Assembly (NCBI GenBank): GCA_942493135.1
Contig: OW818684.1
Location: forward strand, 6,138,001 to 6,202,000
Length of the DNA stretch: 64,000 nucleotides
Direction of reading: 5' to 3'
DNA from: Planctellipticum sp942493135
GTDB lineage: Bacteria > Planctomycetota > Planctomycetia > Planctomycetales > Planctomycetaceae
A program made the translations under genes and the position numbers. Below the pieces are notes generated by a model, which worked only from the letters and a program-made list of their open reading frames with translations, had not been told where the DNA came from and did not search any database. How positions within the stretch are numbered: position 1 is the stretch's first letter; every line of letters starts with the position of its first letter. Below are positions 17,809-26,176 of the stretch, piece by piece.

Positions 17809-18372
17809 ATGGAAACCTTGGAACAGAATCAGATTGCCGCGCTGGTGCAGGAAGCCCAGGCGGGAAGCCGCGAAGCCTTCGGGGAACTTGCCCGGCAGTT
17901 CGAGAACACCGTGTTCGCCATCGGCCTCCGCCGGCTGCGGAACCGGTCCGAAGCCGCGGAATTGACGCAGGATGTCTTCATCCAGGCGATGCGAAAGCTG
18001 CCCCAGTTGCGGGAACCCGAGCGGTTCGCCGGCTGGTTGCGGCGGATCACCGTCCGGATGGCCATCAACCGGGCTGTCCGTCGGCCGCCGGAGATTTCCC
18101 AGGATCCCGAATTCCTGGGAGGGATCAACGGGGCGGCGACGACTCCGCTCGAAAACGTGCTGAGCAACGAAAACGCGACGCAGGTCTGGAGCGGACTCAA
18201 CGAGCTGCGGGAACTCGATCGCACCACCCTGCTGGCCTTCTACTTTGAAGGTCAGTCGCTGATCGAAATGAGCGACCGCTTTTCCAGCCCCGTCGGGACC
18301 ATCAAGCGGCGGCTGCACACGGCACGGAACCGCCTCAAGGAGGTTCTGCAGAGCCACATGCAGCCGATCTGA
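17809..18372 (+). CDS. ECF-family RNA polymerase sigma factor
   Basis: This 187-residue protein has sigma region 2 in the first half (AFGELARQFENTVFAIGLRR, ELTQDVFIQAMRKLPQLREP) and region 4 at the end (LLAFYFEGQSLIEMSDRFSS, followed by GTIKRRLHTARNRLKE, the helix-turn-helix that reads the -35 element). ATG 17809 (METLEQNQIA) is chosen because conservation begins there. ATG 17791 and GTG 17632 are in frame, but the extra residues are Arg-rich and look like non-coding sequence. No anti-sigma gene is adjacent. A strong terminator follows at 18436, so the factor is probably expressed alone. Its regulon cannot be inferred from this window. Confidence 0.88.
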   Translation: METLEQNQIAALVQEAQAGSREAFGELARQFENTVFAIGLRRLRNRSEAAELTQDVFIQAMRKLPQLREPERFAGWLRRITVRMAINRAVRRPPEISQDPEFLGGINGAATTPLENVLSNENATQVWSGLNELRELDRTTLLAFYFEGQSLIEMSDRFSSPVGTIKRRLHTARNRLKEVLQSHMQPI

Positions 18373-18435
18373 AGGATGGTCGTAACTGCCGGATGTCGCG
18401 GAATCCCGTTGACATCACGGTGGACTGATGCGATT

Positions 18436-18479
18436 CTGCGGAGCAGCGCCCCGGTGGTGCTGCTCCGCAGTTTTCTTTT
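18436..18479 (+). terminator. Strong intrinsic terminator between sigma factor and DUF1501 genes
   Basis: CTGCGGAGCAGC (18436-18447) pairs perfectly with GCTGCTCCGCAG (18459-18470), followed by TTTTCTTTT. The 12-bp GC-rich stem plus T-tract is a textbook intrinsic terminator. It ends only 11 bases before the next start codon, leaving little room for a separate promoter. Confidence 0.9.
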
Positions 18480-18490
18480 GAGTCGCACCC

Positions 18491-19894
18491 ATGAATCCCC
18501 TCCGTCCGGACCGCCTGTCGCGGCGCAGCGCACTGCAGGCGGGCAGCTTGGGGCTGTTCGGTTTGCAGTACCCGCAATTGCTCGCCGGAAGGGCCCAGGC
18601 GGCCGAGCGGGAAAGTCAGCAGCCGCGCTACGGTCAGGCGAAGGCCTGCATCCTGCTCTTCATGTGGGGCGGACCCGCTCACCAGGACACCTGGGATTTG
18701 AAGCCGGACGCCCCCGCCGAGGTTCGCGGGCCGTTCGCTCCGATCAGCACCGCGGTGTCGGACATCCAGATTTGTGAGCACTTTCCGCAGCTCGCCCGAC
18801 GCACCGACAAACTGGCGATCGTGCGGTCCGTGACCCACGACAACGTCGATCACACCACCGCCACTCATTATCTGCTGACCGGTCAGCCGCCGCCGCCCGT
18901 CGCCGACCTGCGCAAAGACTGGCCGAGCATCGGTTCGGTTGTTGCGCGGATGGGACTCGGGCGACCGCCGTTGCCGCCCTTCGTGTCGATGCGGCCGAAA
19001 TTGCCCAACGACGTGCCGCGGTTCGTCGAAGAAAGCCACGGCCAGTTCGCCGGCTGGCTGGGACCGACCTTCGATCCGCTGACCATCGACGCGGATCCGT
19101 CGCTCCCCGACTACCGGGTTGGCGATTTCGCTCCTCAGCCGGGATTGTCGAACGATCGGCTGAATTCCCGGCAGAGTCTGCTCGACGCGATGCGGAATCC
19201 GCGGGTGTCCTGGCAGACCCAGCCGGGGCCGCGGGCGGTTCAGGACCACTATCACCGGGCCTTCGATCTGCTGGCCTCCCCGGCTTCTCAGGCGGCTTTT
19301 GATCTGACCCAGGAGTCGATCGAGGTCCGGGAACGCTACGGACAGAATCCACACGGCCAGTCGGTGCTGCAGGCCCGCCGGCTGGTCGAACGGGGCGTGC
19401 CGCTGGTCACCGTCTTCTGGCCCAACGACGGCATCAAAAACGTCAGTGTCTACTGGGACACGCACTCGCGGAACTTTATCGACTTGCGCGAGCGCCTGAT
19501 GCCCGTCGCCGATCAGGCGTTTTCGGCACTGCTGGACGATCTGCAGGAACGCGGGCTGCTCGACGAGACGCTGGTGGTTTGGACGGGTGAGTTCGGCCGG
19601 ACGCCCCGGATCGGTCAGCGGAACAGCGACGCCGGGGCGGGAGCCGACGGCCGCGATCACTGGCCCGGCTGCTTCACCACAGTCCTGGCAGGCGGCGGAG
19701 TTCATGGGGGACAGGTGTTCGGTTCCTCGGACCGGCACGCGGCCTACCCGGCGACCCACCCGGTCCGCCCCGTCGATGTGGTGGCGACTGCATACCACCT
19801 GCTGGGGGTGCCGCCGCACCTTGAGCTGAGCGACTCGCAGGGGCGGCCTCAGGTGATCTGTCCGGGCCAGCCGATTTTTCCGCTTTTCGCCTAA
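18491..19894 (+). CDS. DUF1501 protein, Tat-exported, sulfatase-like fold
   Basis: This 467-residue protein belongs to DUF1501, which is greatly expanded in planctomycetes and distantly related to alkaline phosphatase and sulfatase folds. The N-terminus carries a Tat-like signal (LSRRSALQAGSLGLFGLQ). Family landmarks visible are LFMWGGPAHQDTWDLKP, the loop THDNVDHTTATHYLLTG, GEFGRTP, and GRDHWPGCFTTVLAGGG near the end. DUF1501 genes usually sit next to a DUF1549/DUF1553 cytochrome partner; none is present here. It therefore appears to work alone or with a partner encoded elsewhere. The molecular activity is not established. A terminator stands directly before the start, so transcription may begin within that hairpin region or depend on read-through. 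Confidence 0.88.
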   Translation: MNPLRPDRLSRRSALQAGSLGLFGLQYPQLLAGRAQAAERESQQPRYGQAKACILLFMWGGPAHQDTWDLKPDAPAEVRGPFAPISTAVSDIQICEHFPQLARRTDKLAIVRSVTHDNVDHTTATHYLLTGQPPPPVADLRKDWPSIGSVVARMGLGRPPLPPFVSMRPKLPNDVPRFVEESHGQFAGWLGPTFDPLTIDADPSLPDYRVGDFAPQPGLSNDRLNSRQSLLDAMRNPRVSWQTQPGPRAVQDHYHRAFDLLASPASQAAFDLTQESIEVRERYGQNPHGQSVLQARRLVERGVPLVTVFWPNDGIKNVSVYWDTHSRNFIDLRERLMPVADQAFSALLDDLQERGLLDETLVVWTGEFGRTPRIGQRNSDAGAGADGRDHWPGCFTTVLAGGGVHGGQVFGSSDRHAAYPATHPVRPVDVVATAYHLLGVPPHLELSDSQGRPQVICPGQPIFPLFA

Positions 19895-20220
19895 GCCATC
19901 TGACGGCTGGATGTTGCAGCGACAGAAACGGCAAATCGGCCAATTGTCGCAAGTCCTGTAACAGCGGGATTTTGCGAAATTCTGGTGAGCGATGTCCTTT
20001 TTACTCGGCGTCCAGAGTCCCATCTGCGTATTAATCTGTCAGTGGAGCCTCCCAAAACTGGGAACGCAGGCAGGTGCCCTTGGTGGACATACTGACGTCG
20101 ATGGGAATTGTCCCCGACTTCGGCAATTGATTCATCCTGAGTAGTGCGAATTGCGTTCTCAAGGGACAGGGGCCGCTCCCTTGCGGGCCGCTCGAGAGTC
20201 GCAAAGCAGGAGGTGTCATC
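19895..20220. other. Intergenic region upstream of the dksA-like gene, 326 bases
   Basis: No gene or strong repeat is visible. It ends with the ribosome-binding site CAGGAGGTGTC (20207-20217). A less GC-rich stretch near 19970-20010 might hold a promoter, but I cannot define one. Confidence 0.5.
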
Positions 20221-20673
20221 ATGCCGCGAAAAGATGCTCTGGTTCGACTCCACGCTCGTCTTGTCGCACAGCGCAATGCGCTGCGAGAAAAAATCTCGGA
20301 TGAGATGGGATTGGCGTTTCTGGACGACGACGGAATTAACGATATTGCCGAAACCGCCAGCCAGGTGGAACGGGCGGAACTCCACACGCAGCTCGCCGCT
20401 CTGGAGAGTCGCGAGCTGGAAGAGATTGACTTTGCCATCACAATGATCCGTGAAGGCCGTTACGGAACCTGCCAGCGCTGCCAGAAGCCCATTCCGGTGG
20501 CGCGACTGCAGGCTCTGCCGTCCGCCACGACCTGCGTCGAGTGTCAGCGGCGGTCGGAAGAATCGGGCGGCGCTGAAGGGGTCGAGGAGAATTGGGCGGG
20601 TGCCATGGAGTATGAACGACGGGGAATGGACGAAGAACCGGAACTGCTGGAGTTCGAAGAAATCGAATCCTGA
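20221..20673 (+). CDS. DksA/TraR-family zinc-finger transcription regulator
   Basis: This 150-residue protein has a long N-terminal coiled-coil hairpin. It then has YGTCQRCQKP with Cys84 and Cys87, and TTCVECQRR with Cys105 and Cys108, forming the four-Cys zinc finger of the DksA/TraR family. The tail is acidic (EEPELLEFEEIES). These proteins insert the coiled-coil into the RNA polymerase secondary channel and adjust transcription under nutrient stress, often with ppGpp. The coiled-coil tip has acidic residues in the region LDDDGIN, as in functional DksA, although exact equivalence is uncertain. The start is fixed by an excellent Shine-Dalgarno. The gene stands alone. Confidence 0.88.
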   Translation: MPRKDALVRLHARLVAQRNALREKISDEMGLAFLDDDGINDIAETASQVERAELHTQLAALESRELEEIDFAITMIREGRYGTCQRCQKPIPVARLQALPSATTCVECQRRSEESGGAEGVEENWAGAMEYERRGMDEEPELLEFEEIES

Positions 20674-20945
20674 CCGGAACGGTCAACTCCGGATTGCGTT
20701 CTCTGCAGACGAGCGGGATGCTTACCTCAAGCGGTGGGCATTCCGCTCGTTGCTTGCGCGGTCCGTCATTTTCGCCGGGGGATTCGCCAAATTCGGCCCA
20801 GCCGGACCGAATCCGAAGTTCAGTGCGATCATCAGAATCCTCCTTCGACTGGAGCTTATTGGCGTCGGTCGTCGAAGACAGGAAATTGGACGAGACACCA
20901 CACTATAGAATCCCGGACGTCCGGAGCGGGTTTGAGGGAATTGCC

Positions 20946-22412
20946 ATGAGACAGCGATCGCTGATCTGGATCGCGAGTGGAGCCCTGGCCGTCGGCACGC
21001 TGCTCGGGGCCGGGCTGATGACCATGTGGGGCGAGAGCCGGCTCCAGGCCAACGCACTCGACCGGGACGCGGCCGAACGCGCCTACCAGGATCTGGCCGG
21101 CGAGATGGGGCCGTTGCAACTCGGCAGTCAGCACCTGGCGAAGATTGCCGCGCTGACAACGCCCAGCGTGGTGCACATTCAGAGCGAACGACAGTCGCAG
21201 TCCCGCGGAAAAATCGAAGAAACCGGTTCGGGAGTGATCCTTTCGAGCACCAAGGCGGAAGGGTTTTACGTCGTCACCAACCGGCACGTGATCGACGGCG
21301 CAACGCTCCCGAATATCACGATTTCGCTCAACGACGGTCGGGAGATTCATCCGGAGCGAGTCTGGCAGGATGCCGCCACCGACGTGGCCGTGATGAAGAT
21401 TTCCGCCAGCGGCGTCGTCGCCGCCAAGTGGGGTGACAGCAACCAGATCGAAATCGGAAACATGGTGCTGGCGCTGGGCAGCCCCTTCGGGCTCAGCCGG
21501 TCGGTCACTTTCGGCATCATCAGCGCCAAAGGGCGGCGGAGCCTGCGACTGGGGGCGGCGGAAGTGCTGAATCAGGACTTCCTGCAGACCGACGCAGCGA
21601 TCAATCCGGGCAACAGCGGCGGACCGCTGATCGACCTGCAGGGGCGGGTGATCGGGATCAACACAGCGATCGCCAGCAGCGGCGGCGGGAACGAGGGGAT
21701 CGGCTTCAGCATCCCCTGCAATCTCGCGCAGCGCGTGATGGAGCAGCTCCTCGAACATGGCGCCGTCCAGCGGGCCTACCTCGGGGTCAGGCTCGACCCT
21801 GCGTTCGACAGCAAGACGGCGGCGCGCCTGCGGCTCGATCGTGTCCAGGGGTCCCGCGTCACCGAGGTTTATCCGAATTCGCCGGCATCGCGAACGAACC
21901 TGCAGTTCGACGATGTCATCCTGACTTTTGACGGCATCGAGATTCAGGACGAGAACCATCTGATTAACCTGGTCAGCCTGACCGCGATCGGCAAAGAGAT
22001 TCGACTGACGGTCTGGCGCGGCGGCCGGAAGTTGACGCTCAAGATCGTCCTGACCGACCGCAAAGAAATGCCGCAGCAGACGAGCGAGGCGCCCTCTGAG
22101 CCGGGAATGGGAGTCCCGATCCGGCAGATGGGGCTCACCGTTCATCCGCTGGACGGGGACCTGGCCGAGCAACTGGGATTCGAGCGCGACACGCAGGGGC
22201 TGCTGGTTCTCAAGGTTGATCAGGATAGCCCGCTGGCCTCCGAGCTCAAGTTGTACGACCTGATCGAGAACATCGGGCAGATGCCGGTCAAGAACGTCGC
22301 CGATCTGCAGTTTGCTCTGGAGCAATCGAGTTCCAGCGCGAGCGTGCTGCTCAAGGTCAGCCGCGGCGGTCGCAAGGAGCCGGTCGGCCAGCTCGTCGTC
22401 TGGCGCCGCTGA
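20946..22412 (+). CDS. HtrA/DegP-like periplasmic serine protease with two PDZ domains
   Basis: This 488-residue protein has an N-terminal signal/anchor helix (LIWIASGALAVGTLLGAGLM), then a trypsin-like domain with catalytic His114 (TNRHVIDG), Asp146 (ATDVAVM) and Ser224 (GNSGGP), all intact. Two PDZ-like domains follow, the first around AYLGVRLDPAF and the second around GLTVHPLDGDLAEQLGF. This architecture marks an S1C protease/chaperone that degrades misfolded envelope proteins. GAGGGA precedes ATG 20946. The downstream small membrane-protein genes run in the same direction after about 115 bases, so co-transcription is possible but not shown. Confidence 0.92.
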   Translation: MRQRSLIWIASGALAVGTLLGAGLMTMWGESRLQANALDRDAAERAYQDLAGEMGPLQLGSQHLAKIAALTTPSVVHIQSERQSQSRGKIEETGSGVILSSTKAEGFYVVTNRHVIDGATLPNITISLNDGREIHPERVWQDAATDVAVMKISASGVVAAKWGDSNQIEIGNMVLALGSPFGLSRSVTFGIISAKGRRSLRLGAAEVLNQDFLQTDAAINPGNSGGPLIDLQGRVIGINTAIASSGGGNEGIGFSIPCNLAQRVMEQLLEHGAVQRAYLGVRLDPAFDSKTAARLRLDRVQGSRVTEVYPNSPASRTNLQFDDVILTFDGIEIQDENHLINLVSLTAIGKEIRLTVWRGGRKLTLKIVLTDRKEMPQQTSEAPSEPGMGVPIRQMGLTVHPLDGDLAEQLGFERDTQGLLVLKVDQDSPLASELKLYDLIENIGQMPVKNVADLQFALEQSSSSASVLLKVSRGGRKEPVGQLVVWRR

Positions 22413-22529
22413 ACGTCGCGGTCTGACGCCTCGCAGAATTCCGGTTAATCCCGCGTGCCACTGCCGGTTCCTTGTCGAGAGGAACCGGCAACTGCTCACC
22501 TGGCGTACTGGAATTCCATCGTGAACGGC

Positions 22530-23012
22530 ATGGCGTGGACGTACCTGATCTATCTGGGACTCTGTGTCGCGATCACCATCTGGGTCGCTCGGACGCTGCG
22601 GCGAAACGGCGTGACGTTTCTGACTCGCGTCGGGAACGACGCCGAGCCCGACGCCGTCCTGGCCGATGCGCTGTCGCACCTGCTGATCGTCGGTTTCTAC
22701 CTGGTTAATCTGGGGGTCATCAGCTTTCTGATGCGTTCGGAGCAGCGAGTCGTCGACGCGCAGGGGTCGATTGAACTGCTCAGCAGCAAAGTCGGGATGA
22801 TCCTCGTCGTCCTGGGAGCGATGCACTTCGCAACTCTGGCGGTCTTCGCCGCGGTTCGAAACCATGCGACGGTCGAAGAACACCCTCCTCTGCGACGGCA
22901 CCCGCTCAGCGAACTTGCGGCCCGGCGGCAGGCGTACCGTGATCGCGTCTCTCCCGCCGAGCTGCAGTTCGACGGCCCGGCTGACGAGGCGCCGCACGGA
23001 ACCGGATCATGA
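22530..23012 (+). CDS. Small integral membrane protein, first of a tandem paralogous pair
   Basis: The product of about 160 residues starts MAWTYLIYLGLCVAITIWVA; GTG 22521 would add three residues. Three hydrophobic segments are visible: the N-terminal one, ALSHLLIVGFYLVNLGVISF and KVGMILVVLGAMHFATLAVF. A polar C-terminal tail follows. I do not recognise the family. The next gene is clearly homologous: both share ARTL/GRTL, a LADA.S..L..GFYL.N motif and a GV/MILVVLGAMH-type third helix. Its stop overlaps the ATG of that second copy (ATGA at 23009-23012), so the pair evolved as a translationally coupled unit. Confidence 0.75.
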   Translation: MAWTYLIYLGLCVAITIWVARTLRRNGVTFLTRVGNDAEPDAVLADALSHLLIVGFYLVNLGVISFLMRSEQRVVDAQGSIELLSSKVGMILVVLGAMHFATLAVFAAVRNHATVEEHPPLRRHPLSELAARRQAYRDRVSPAELQFDGPADEAPHGTGS

Positions 23013-23047
23013 CGCCGGCGGTCGGTGCGCACCTCGCCTAGCTGGCA

Positions 23048-23383
23048 TTGAGTCTGGGAGTGACCGTTTTCGTCGGACGGACGCTATATCGACATGGTCG
23101 AGCGTTTCTGATCGACGTCTTCGCGGGGCGAATCTGGCTGGCCGATGCGATCAGCAACGTTTTGCTGGCAGGCTTTTATTTGACCAACTCTGCGCTGGTG
23201 CTGATGTTCCTGACCGTCCGCCGGCCGCCGACGCAGTGGGATGCCGCGCTGATCGACTTGACCTTCAAACTGGGAGTTGTCCTGTTGACGCTGGGAGTTA
23301 TGCACTGCGGCAACGTTGCAATCTTGCTGGCGGTTCATCATTGGCTGAGACACTCCCGGGTCGCGCCGGCTTCGGCAGGCTGA
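23048..23383 (+). CDS. Second tandem membrane paralogue, start region interrupted by an in-frame TAG
   Basis: The open part from TTG 23048 encodes 111 residues with helices VLLAGFYLTNSALVLMFL and LGVVLLTLGVMHCGNVAILL, homologous to the gene just upstream. The natural start appears to be ATG 23009, which overlaps the upstream stop, but that frame reads MTPAVGAHLA then TAG at 23039-23041 before continuing LALSLGVTVFVGRTL. In the paralogue the aligned position is Tyr (LIYLGL), so a Tyr codon changed to amber by one base is the simplest history. The gene may be a recent pseudogene, may restart at TTG 23048 with a shortened first helix, or may reflect a sequencing error. Confidence 0.65.
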   Translation: MSLGVTVFVGRTLYRHGRAFLIDVFAGRIWLADAISNVLLAGFYLTNSALVLMFLTVRRPPTQWDAALIDLTFKLGVVLLTLGVMHCGNVAILLAVHHWLRHSRVAPASAG

Positions 23384-23549
23384 AAAGCCTTGGTTCTGTC
23401 ACAATGCGAGCCGGAAATTGTTTTTACTCGACGGAGCTGGACTTTCGCGGGAATCCGTTTGCGGGGCATGGCCGGCCGGCTATTGTGAGCCACAACGGGC
23501 CGACGCGGTCGGCCCTGGTTTTCGAGTGTCTTTCGAGGACGCGCTGACT

Positions 23550-23966
23550 ATGAAGAAACTGGGATTCGCAGGGCTGGCGATTGTGGCGCTGGTCGGTCTG
23601 TCGCTGGCGACCAATGCCCAGGTCAAGAAGGGCAAAACCCGCCCTCTGACGACGAAGCAGATGATGGCTGGTCTGGTAAAGCCGCAGTGCGCCGGACTGG
23701 GCGAAGCTCTCAAGGCGGCTCCGGCCGACGACAAGGCCTGGGAGGAATTGGCAACGAAAGCCGCGCTGCTGAATGAGTCCGGCTACAGTCTGATGGACGA
23801 CGGACGCTGCCCGGACGGCGTCTGGGCCAGCGCCTGCAAGAATCTCCGCGAAGCCAGTGCGGCCGTTCTCGCCAAGATCGAGGCCAAGGATTACGCCGGG
23901 ACTCAGGCGGAGTTCAAAGGGGTGACGGCATCCTGCGGCGAGTGCCACAAGGCCCACAAGAAGTAA
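23550..23966 (+). CDS. Small periplasmic c-type cytochrome, cytochrome c'-like
   Basis: This 138-residue protein has a signal peptide (MKKLGFAGLAIVALVGLSLA, cleavage near TNA). The mature protein is helical with a single haem-attachment motif CGECH at residues 129-133, close to the C-terminus. That placement is typical of class II cytochromes (c' and c-556 type) and their relatives. Three further cysteines (47, 87, 96) could form a disulphide. The start is ATG 23550, because longer in-frame options lack a signal sequence at the N-terminus. It probably carries electrons or binds small gases in the periplasm. A perfect 19-bp hairpin follows. Confidence 0.85.
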   Translation: MKKLGFAGLAIVALVGLSLATNAQVKKGKTRPLTTKQMMAGLVKPQCAGLGEALKAAPADDKAWEELATKAALLNESGYSLMDDGRCPDGVWASACKNLREASAAVLAKIEAKDYAGTQAEFKGVTASCGECHKAHKK

Positions 23967-23990
23967 GGGCGCTTGCCTGGTCTTCTCCCA

Positions 23991-24033
23991 AACGCAACAG
24001 GCCGGTCTCTCTGCGAGACCGGCCTGTTGCGTT
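23991..24033. terminator. Perfect 19-bp hairpin between convergent genes
   Basis: AACGCAACAGGCCGGTCTC (23991-24009) and its exact complement (24015-24033) flank a five-base loop. It lies between the convergent cytochrome and phosphohexomutase stops, and so can serve both strands. There is no strong T-run on either side. Confidence 0.8.
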
Positions 24034-24047
24034 GGCTGACTTCCGGT

Positions 24048-25883
24048 TCAGTTTGACGGGGACTGCAGAACCGAGTTCATCCAGGTCTCCAGCCCATCCG
24101 CCAAGCCGGCGAGCTGCTCCCGAGCCCGCGACTTTGCGGCGTCGAGGGTGAGCGACGGGGACATTTCTGCGAAGAAGTAAAACTTGATCTTGGGTTCCGT
24201 GCCGGAAGGTCGCAGGGCGACCCGGAGCGTGCCGTCGGGCGAAGTGGCTTCGACAAACAACAGGTCTCCGGACGGATCCGGCAGCTCCTGCGTTTTGACA
24301 TTTGCAGGCAGCGAGCGGATCTCGTGCTGCTTGTAGTCGAGGACGCCGGACAGTGTCAGGCCGCCGAGCGTCGCGGGCGGTCGAACTCGAAATTCTTGCA
24401 TGATCTGGCGGATCTGCTCATTTCCCCGCGAGCCAATACAAGTCTTCGACCGCTGCGTTTCCACGAAGTAACCGTAGCGACCGTAGATCGCGTCGAGCTG
24501 ATCGAGCAGCGAACGGCCTTCGCCTTTCAACTCGGCCGCAAGTTCCGCGACGTAGAGAGCGGCGATCGACGCGTCCTTGTCGCGAGCGTAATCGCCCGCT
24601 AGATAGCCGAGCGATTCCTCCGCCCCGAAGACGAATCCGCCGGCCCCTTCGCGGTCGATCGTCTCGCCGATGTACTTGAAGCCGACGAGCAAGTCACGAA
24701 TCACGCGCAGACCATAAGCCTCGGCAATCCGAGCGATCAGGCCGGAAGTGACCAGCGTCTCGACGACGTAGTGCGATGGCGTCAACGTCTCCTGTGCCGC
24801 CCGCTTGCGACACAGGTAGTCGACGATCAGTGCGCCGACCTGATTCCCGGTGAGCGGCACGAACTCACCGGTCGGTGTCCGGGCGGCGACCCCCAGGCGG
24901 TCGGCATCGGGATCGGTGGCCAGAATCATGTCGGCGGCATTCTCGCGGGCGAACGGGACGATCGGCTCGAACACGGACGTCAGTTCGGGATTCGGCAGAT
25001 GTTTCGGGACGTTCGGGAAGCCCCCATCCTGAGCCCAGTGGGGGGCAAACTGCAAAACCCGCTGGAAGCCGGCCTGCACGAGAACCGGATACGCGGACGT
25101 CGAACCAACGCCGTGCAGCGGCGAAAAGACGATCGTGACGTCCCGCGTCTCCGTCAGACTGAGTGCCGTGACCGTCTTCAGATAATCCTCGTCGAGTGCG
25201 GGTCCGACGACCTCAATTCGTCCGTCGCGCACCGCCTCCTCGAAGGGAACCTGCGGAATCTCGCGCGTCGCGTTGACGCACTCGATGATCCCTTTGTCGT
25301 GCGGCGCCAGGACCTGGCCGCCGTTGGACCAGTAGGCTTTGAATCCGTTGTCCGACGGAGGATTGTGCGACGCCGAGATCATCACGCCGCAGTCGCACTC
25401 CAGCGTGCGAACCGCGAAGGAGACTTCGGGCGTGGCCCGGGCGCCATCGAAAAAGTACACGCGAAAGCCGCGGGCCGCGAGGACCTCGGCCGTCAACCGG
25501 GCGAATTCCGGCGAACGATGCCGCGTGTCGTGCGCGATGACTGCCTTGCGTCCGTCGACGCCGCAGACCTGCCGTACGTAAACGGCCAACCCGTTGGCGG
25601 ACTCGCCAATGGTCCGGGCGTTGATCGTGGCCGAACCGAACTCGCTCATGCCGCCGCGACGGCCGCCAGTCCCGAACGGGATGCGTTCCCAGAACAACGC
25701 ATCCAGTTGCGCGAAATCGCCCGTACCGACGAGCTGCAGAATCTGCGGCAAATACTGAGCGTACTGCGGCTCGACAAGCCAGACCCGCAGATTCTCGGCC
25801 GCCGGCGCCGTCAATTGACCCGACTCGACGGCAGAAGCAATCAAAGGCAGTGCTGTGGCGGCAGTCAAAGCAACCGGCGACAT
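24048..25883 (-). CDS. Phosphoglucomutase/phosphomannomutase family enzyme
   Basis: This 611-residue alpha-D-phosphohexomutase interconverts 1- and 6-phosphosugars. All four signature loops are present: the phosphoserine loop MISASHNPPSDNG (Ser172), the metal loop DPDADRLG, the sugar-specificity loop GAEESLG, and the phosphate-binding loop RPSGTEPKIKFY. The length above 550 and the GTGGRRGG motif near residue 71 match the PGM2/phosphopentomutase-like branch rather than ManB. ATG 25883 (MSPVALTAATALP) is preferred over an upstream ATG at 25973, whose extra 30 residues look non-coding. Substrate preference cannot be set from the sequence. The gene ends at the 23991 hairpin. Confidence 0.9.
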   Translation of the reverse strand: MSPVALTAATALPLIASAVESGQLTAPAAENLRVWLVEPQYAQYLPQILQLVGTGDFAQLDALFWERIPFGTGGRRGGMSEFGSATINARTIGESANGLAVYVRQVCGVDGRKAVIAHDTRHRSPEFARLTAEVLAARGFRVYFFDGARATPEVSFAVRTLECDCGVMISASHNPPSDNGFKAYWSNGGQVLAPHDKGIIECVNATREIPQVPFEEAVRDGRIEVVGPALDEDYLKTVTALSLTETRDVTIVFSPLHGVGSTSAYPVLVQAGFQRVLQFAPHWAQDGGFPNVPKHLPNPELTSVFEPIVPFARENAADMILATDPDADRLGVAARTPTGEFVPLTGNQVGALIVDYLCRKRAAQETLTPSHYVVETLVTSGLIARIAEAYGLRVIRDLLVGFKYIGETIDREGAGGFVFGAEESLGYLAGDYARDKDASIAALYVAELAAELKGEGRSLLDQLDAIYGRYGYFVETQRSKTCIGSRGNEQIRQIMQEFRVRPPATLGGLTLSGVLDYKQHEIRSLPANVKTQELPDPSGDLLFVEATSPDGTLRVALRPSGTEPKIKFYFFAEMSPSLTLDAAKSRAREQLAGLADGLETWMNSVLQSPSN

Positions 25884-26176
25884 ACGGCGATTCCGAGAAT
25901 TCGAGGGAAAATTCCGGCAGCAATCCGCGGCCGGGAACTCAGGACCGGATTGTGACAGGCCACGGACGGCCAATCCACTCAGGTTGCCGTACGCAACCAG
26001 GGGGAAGCAACCTGTAGCAGGGAGAGTCGCGGGGGACGGCCGTAAAGCGGTGCGTCTGGTGGAATTGTACGGTTTGCACTGCGGAATTCCGGGTGCGTTG
26101 TTGCGAACCGGCCGGGCGGGCGGCTATACACACATCCGAAACATTCGATTCGACTGCTGCTGAGGAACAGGCCGCC

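Noticed and set aside
20856..22997. Minus-strand open frame of 713 codons opposite the HtrA protease
   Set aside because: HtrA has an intact catalytic triad and PDZ domains; the antisense frame is compositionally biased.
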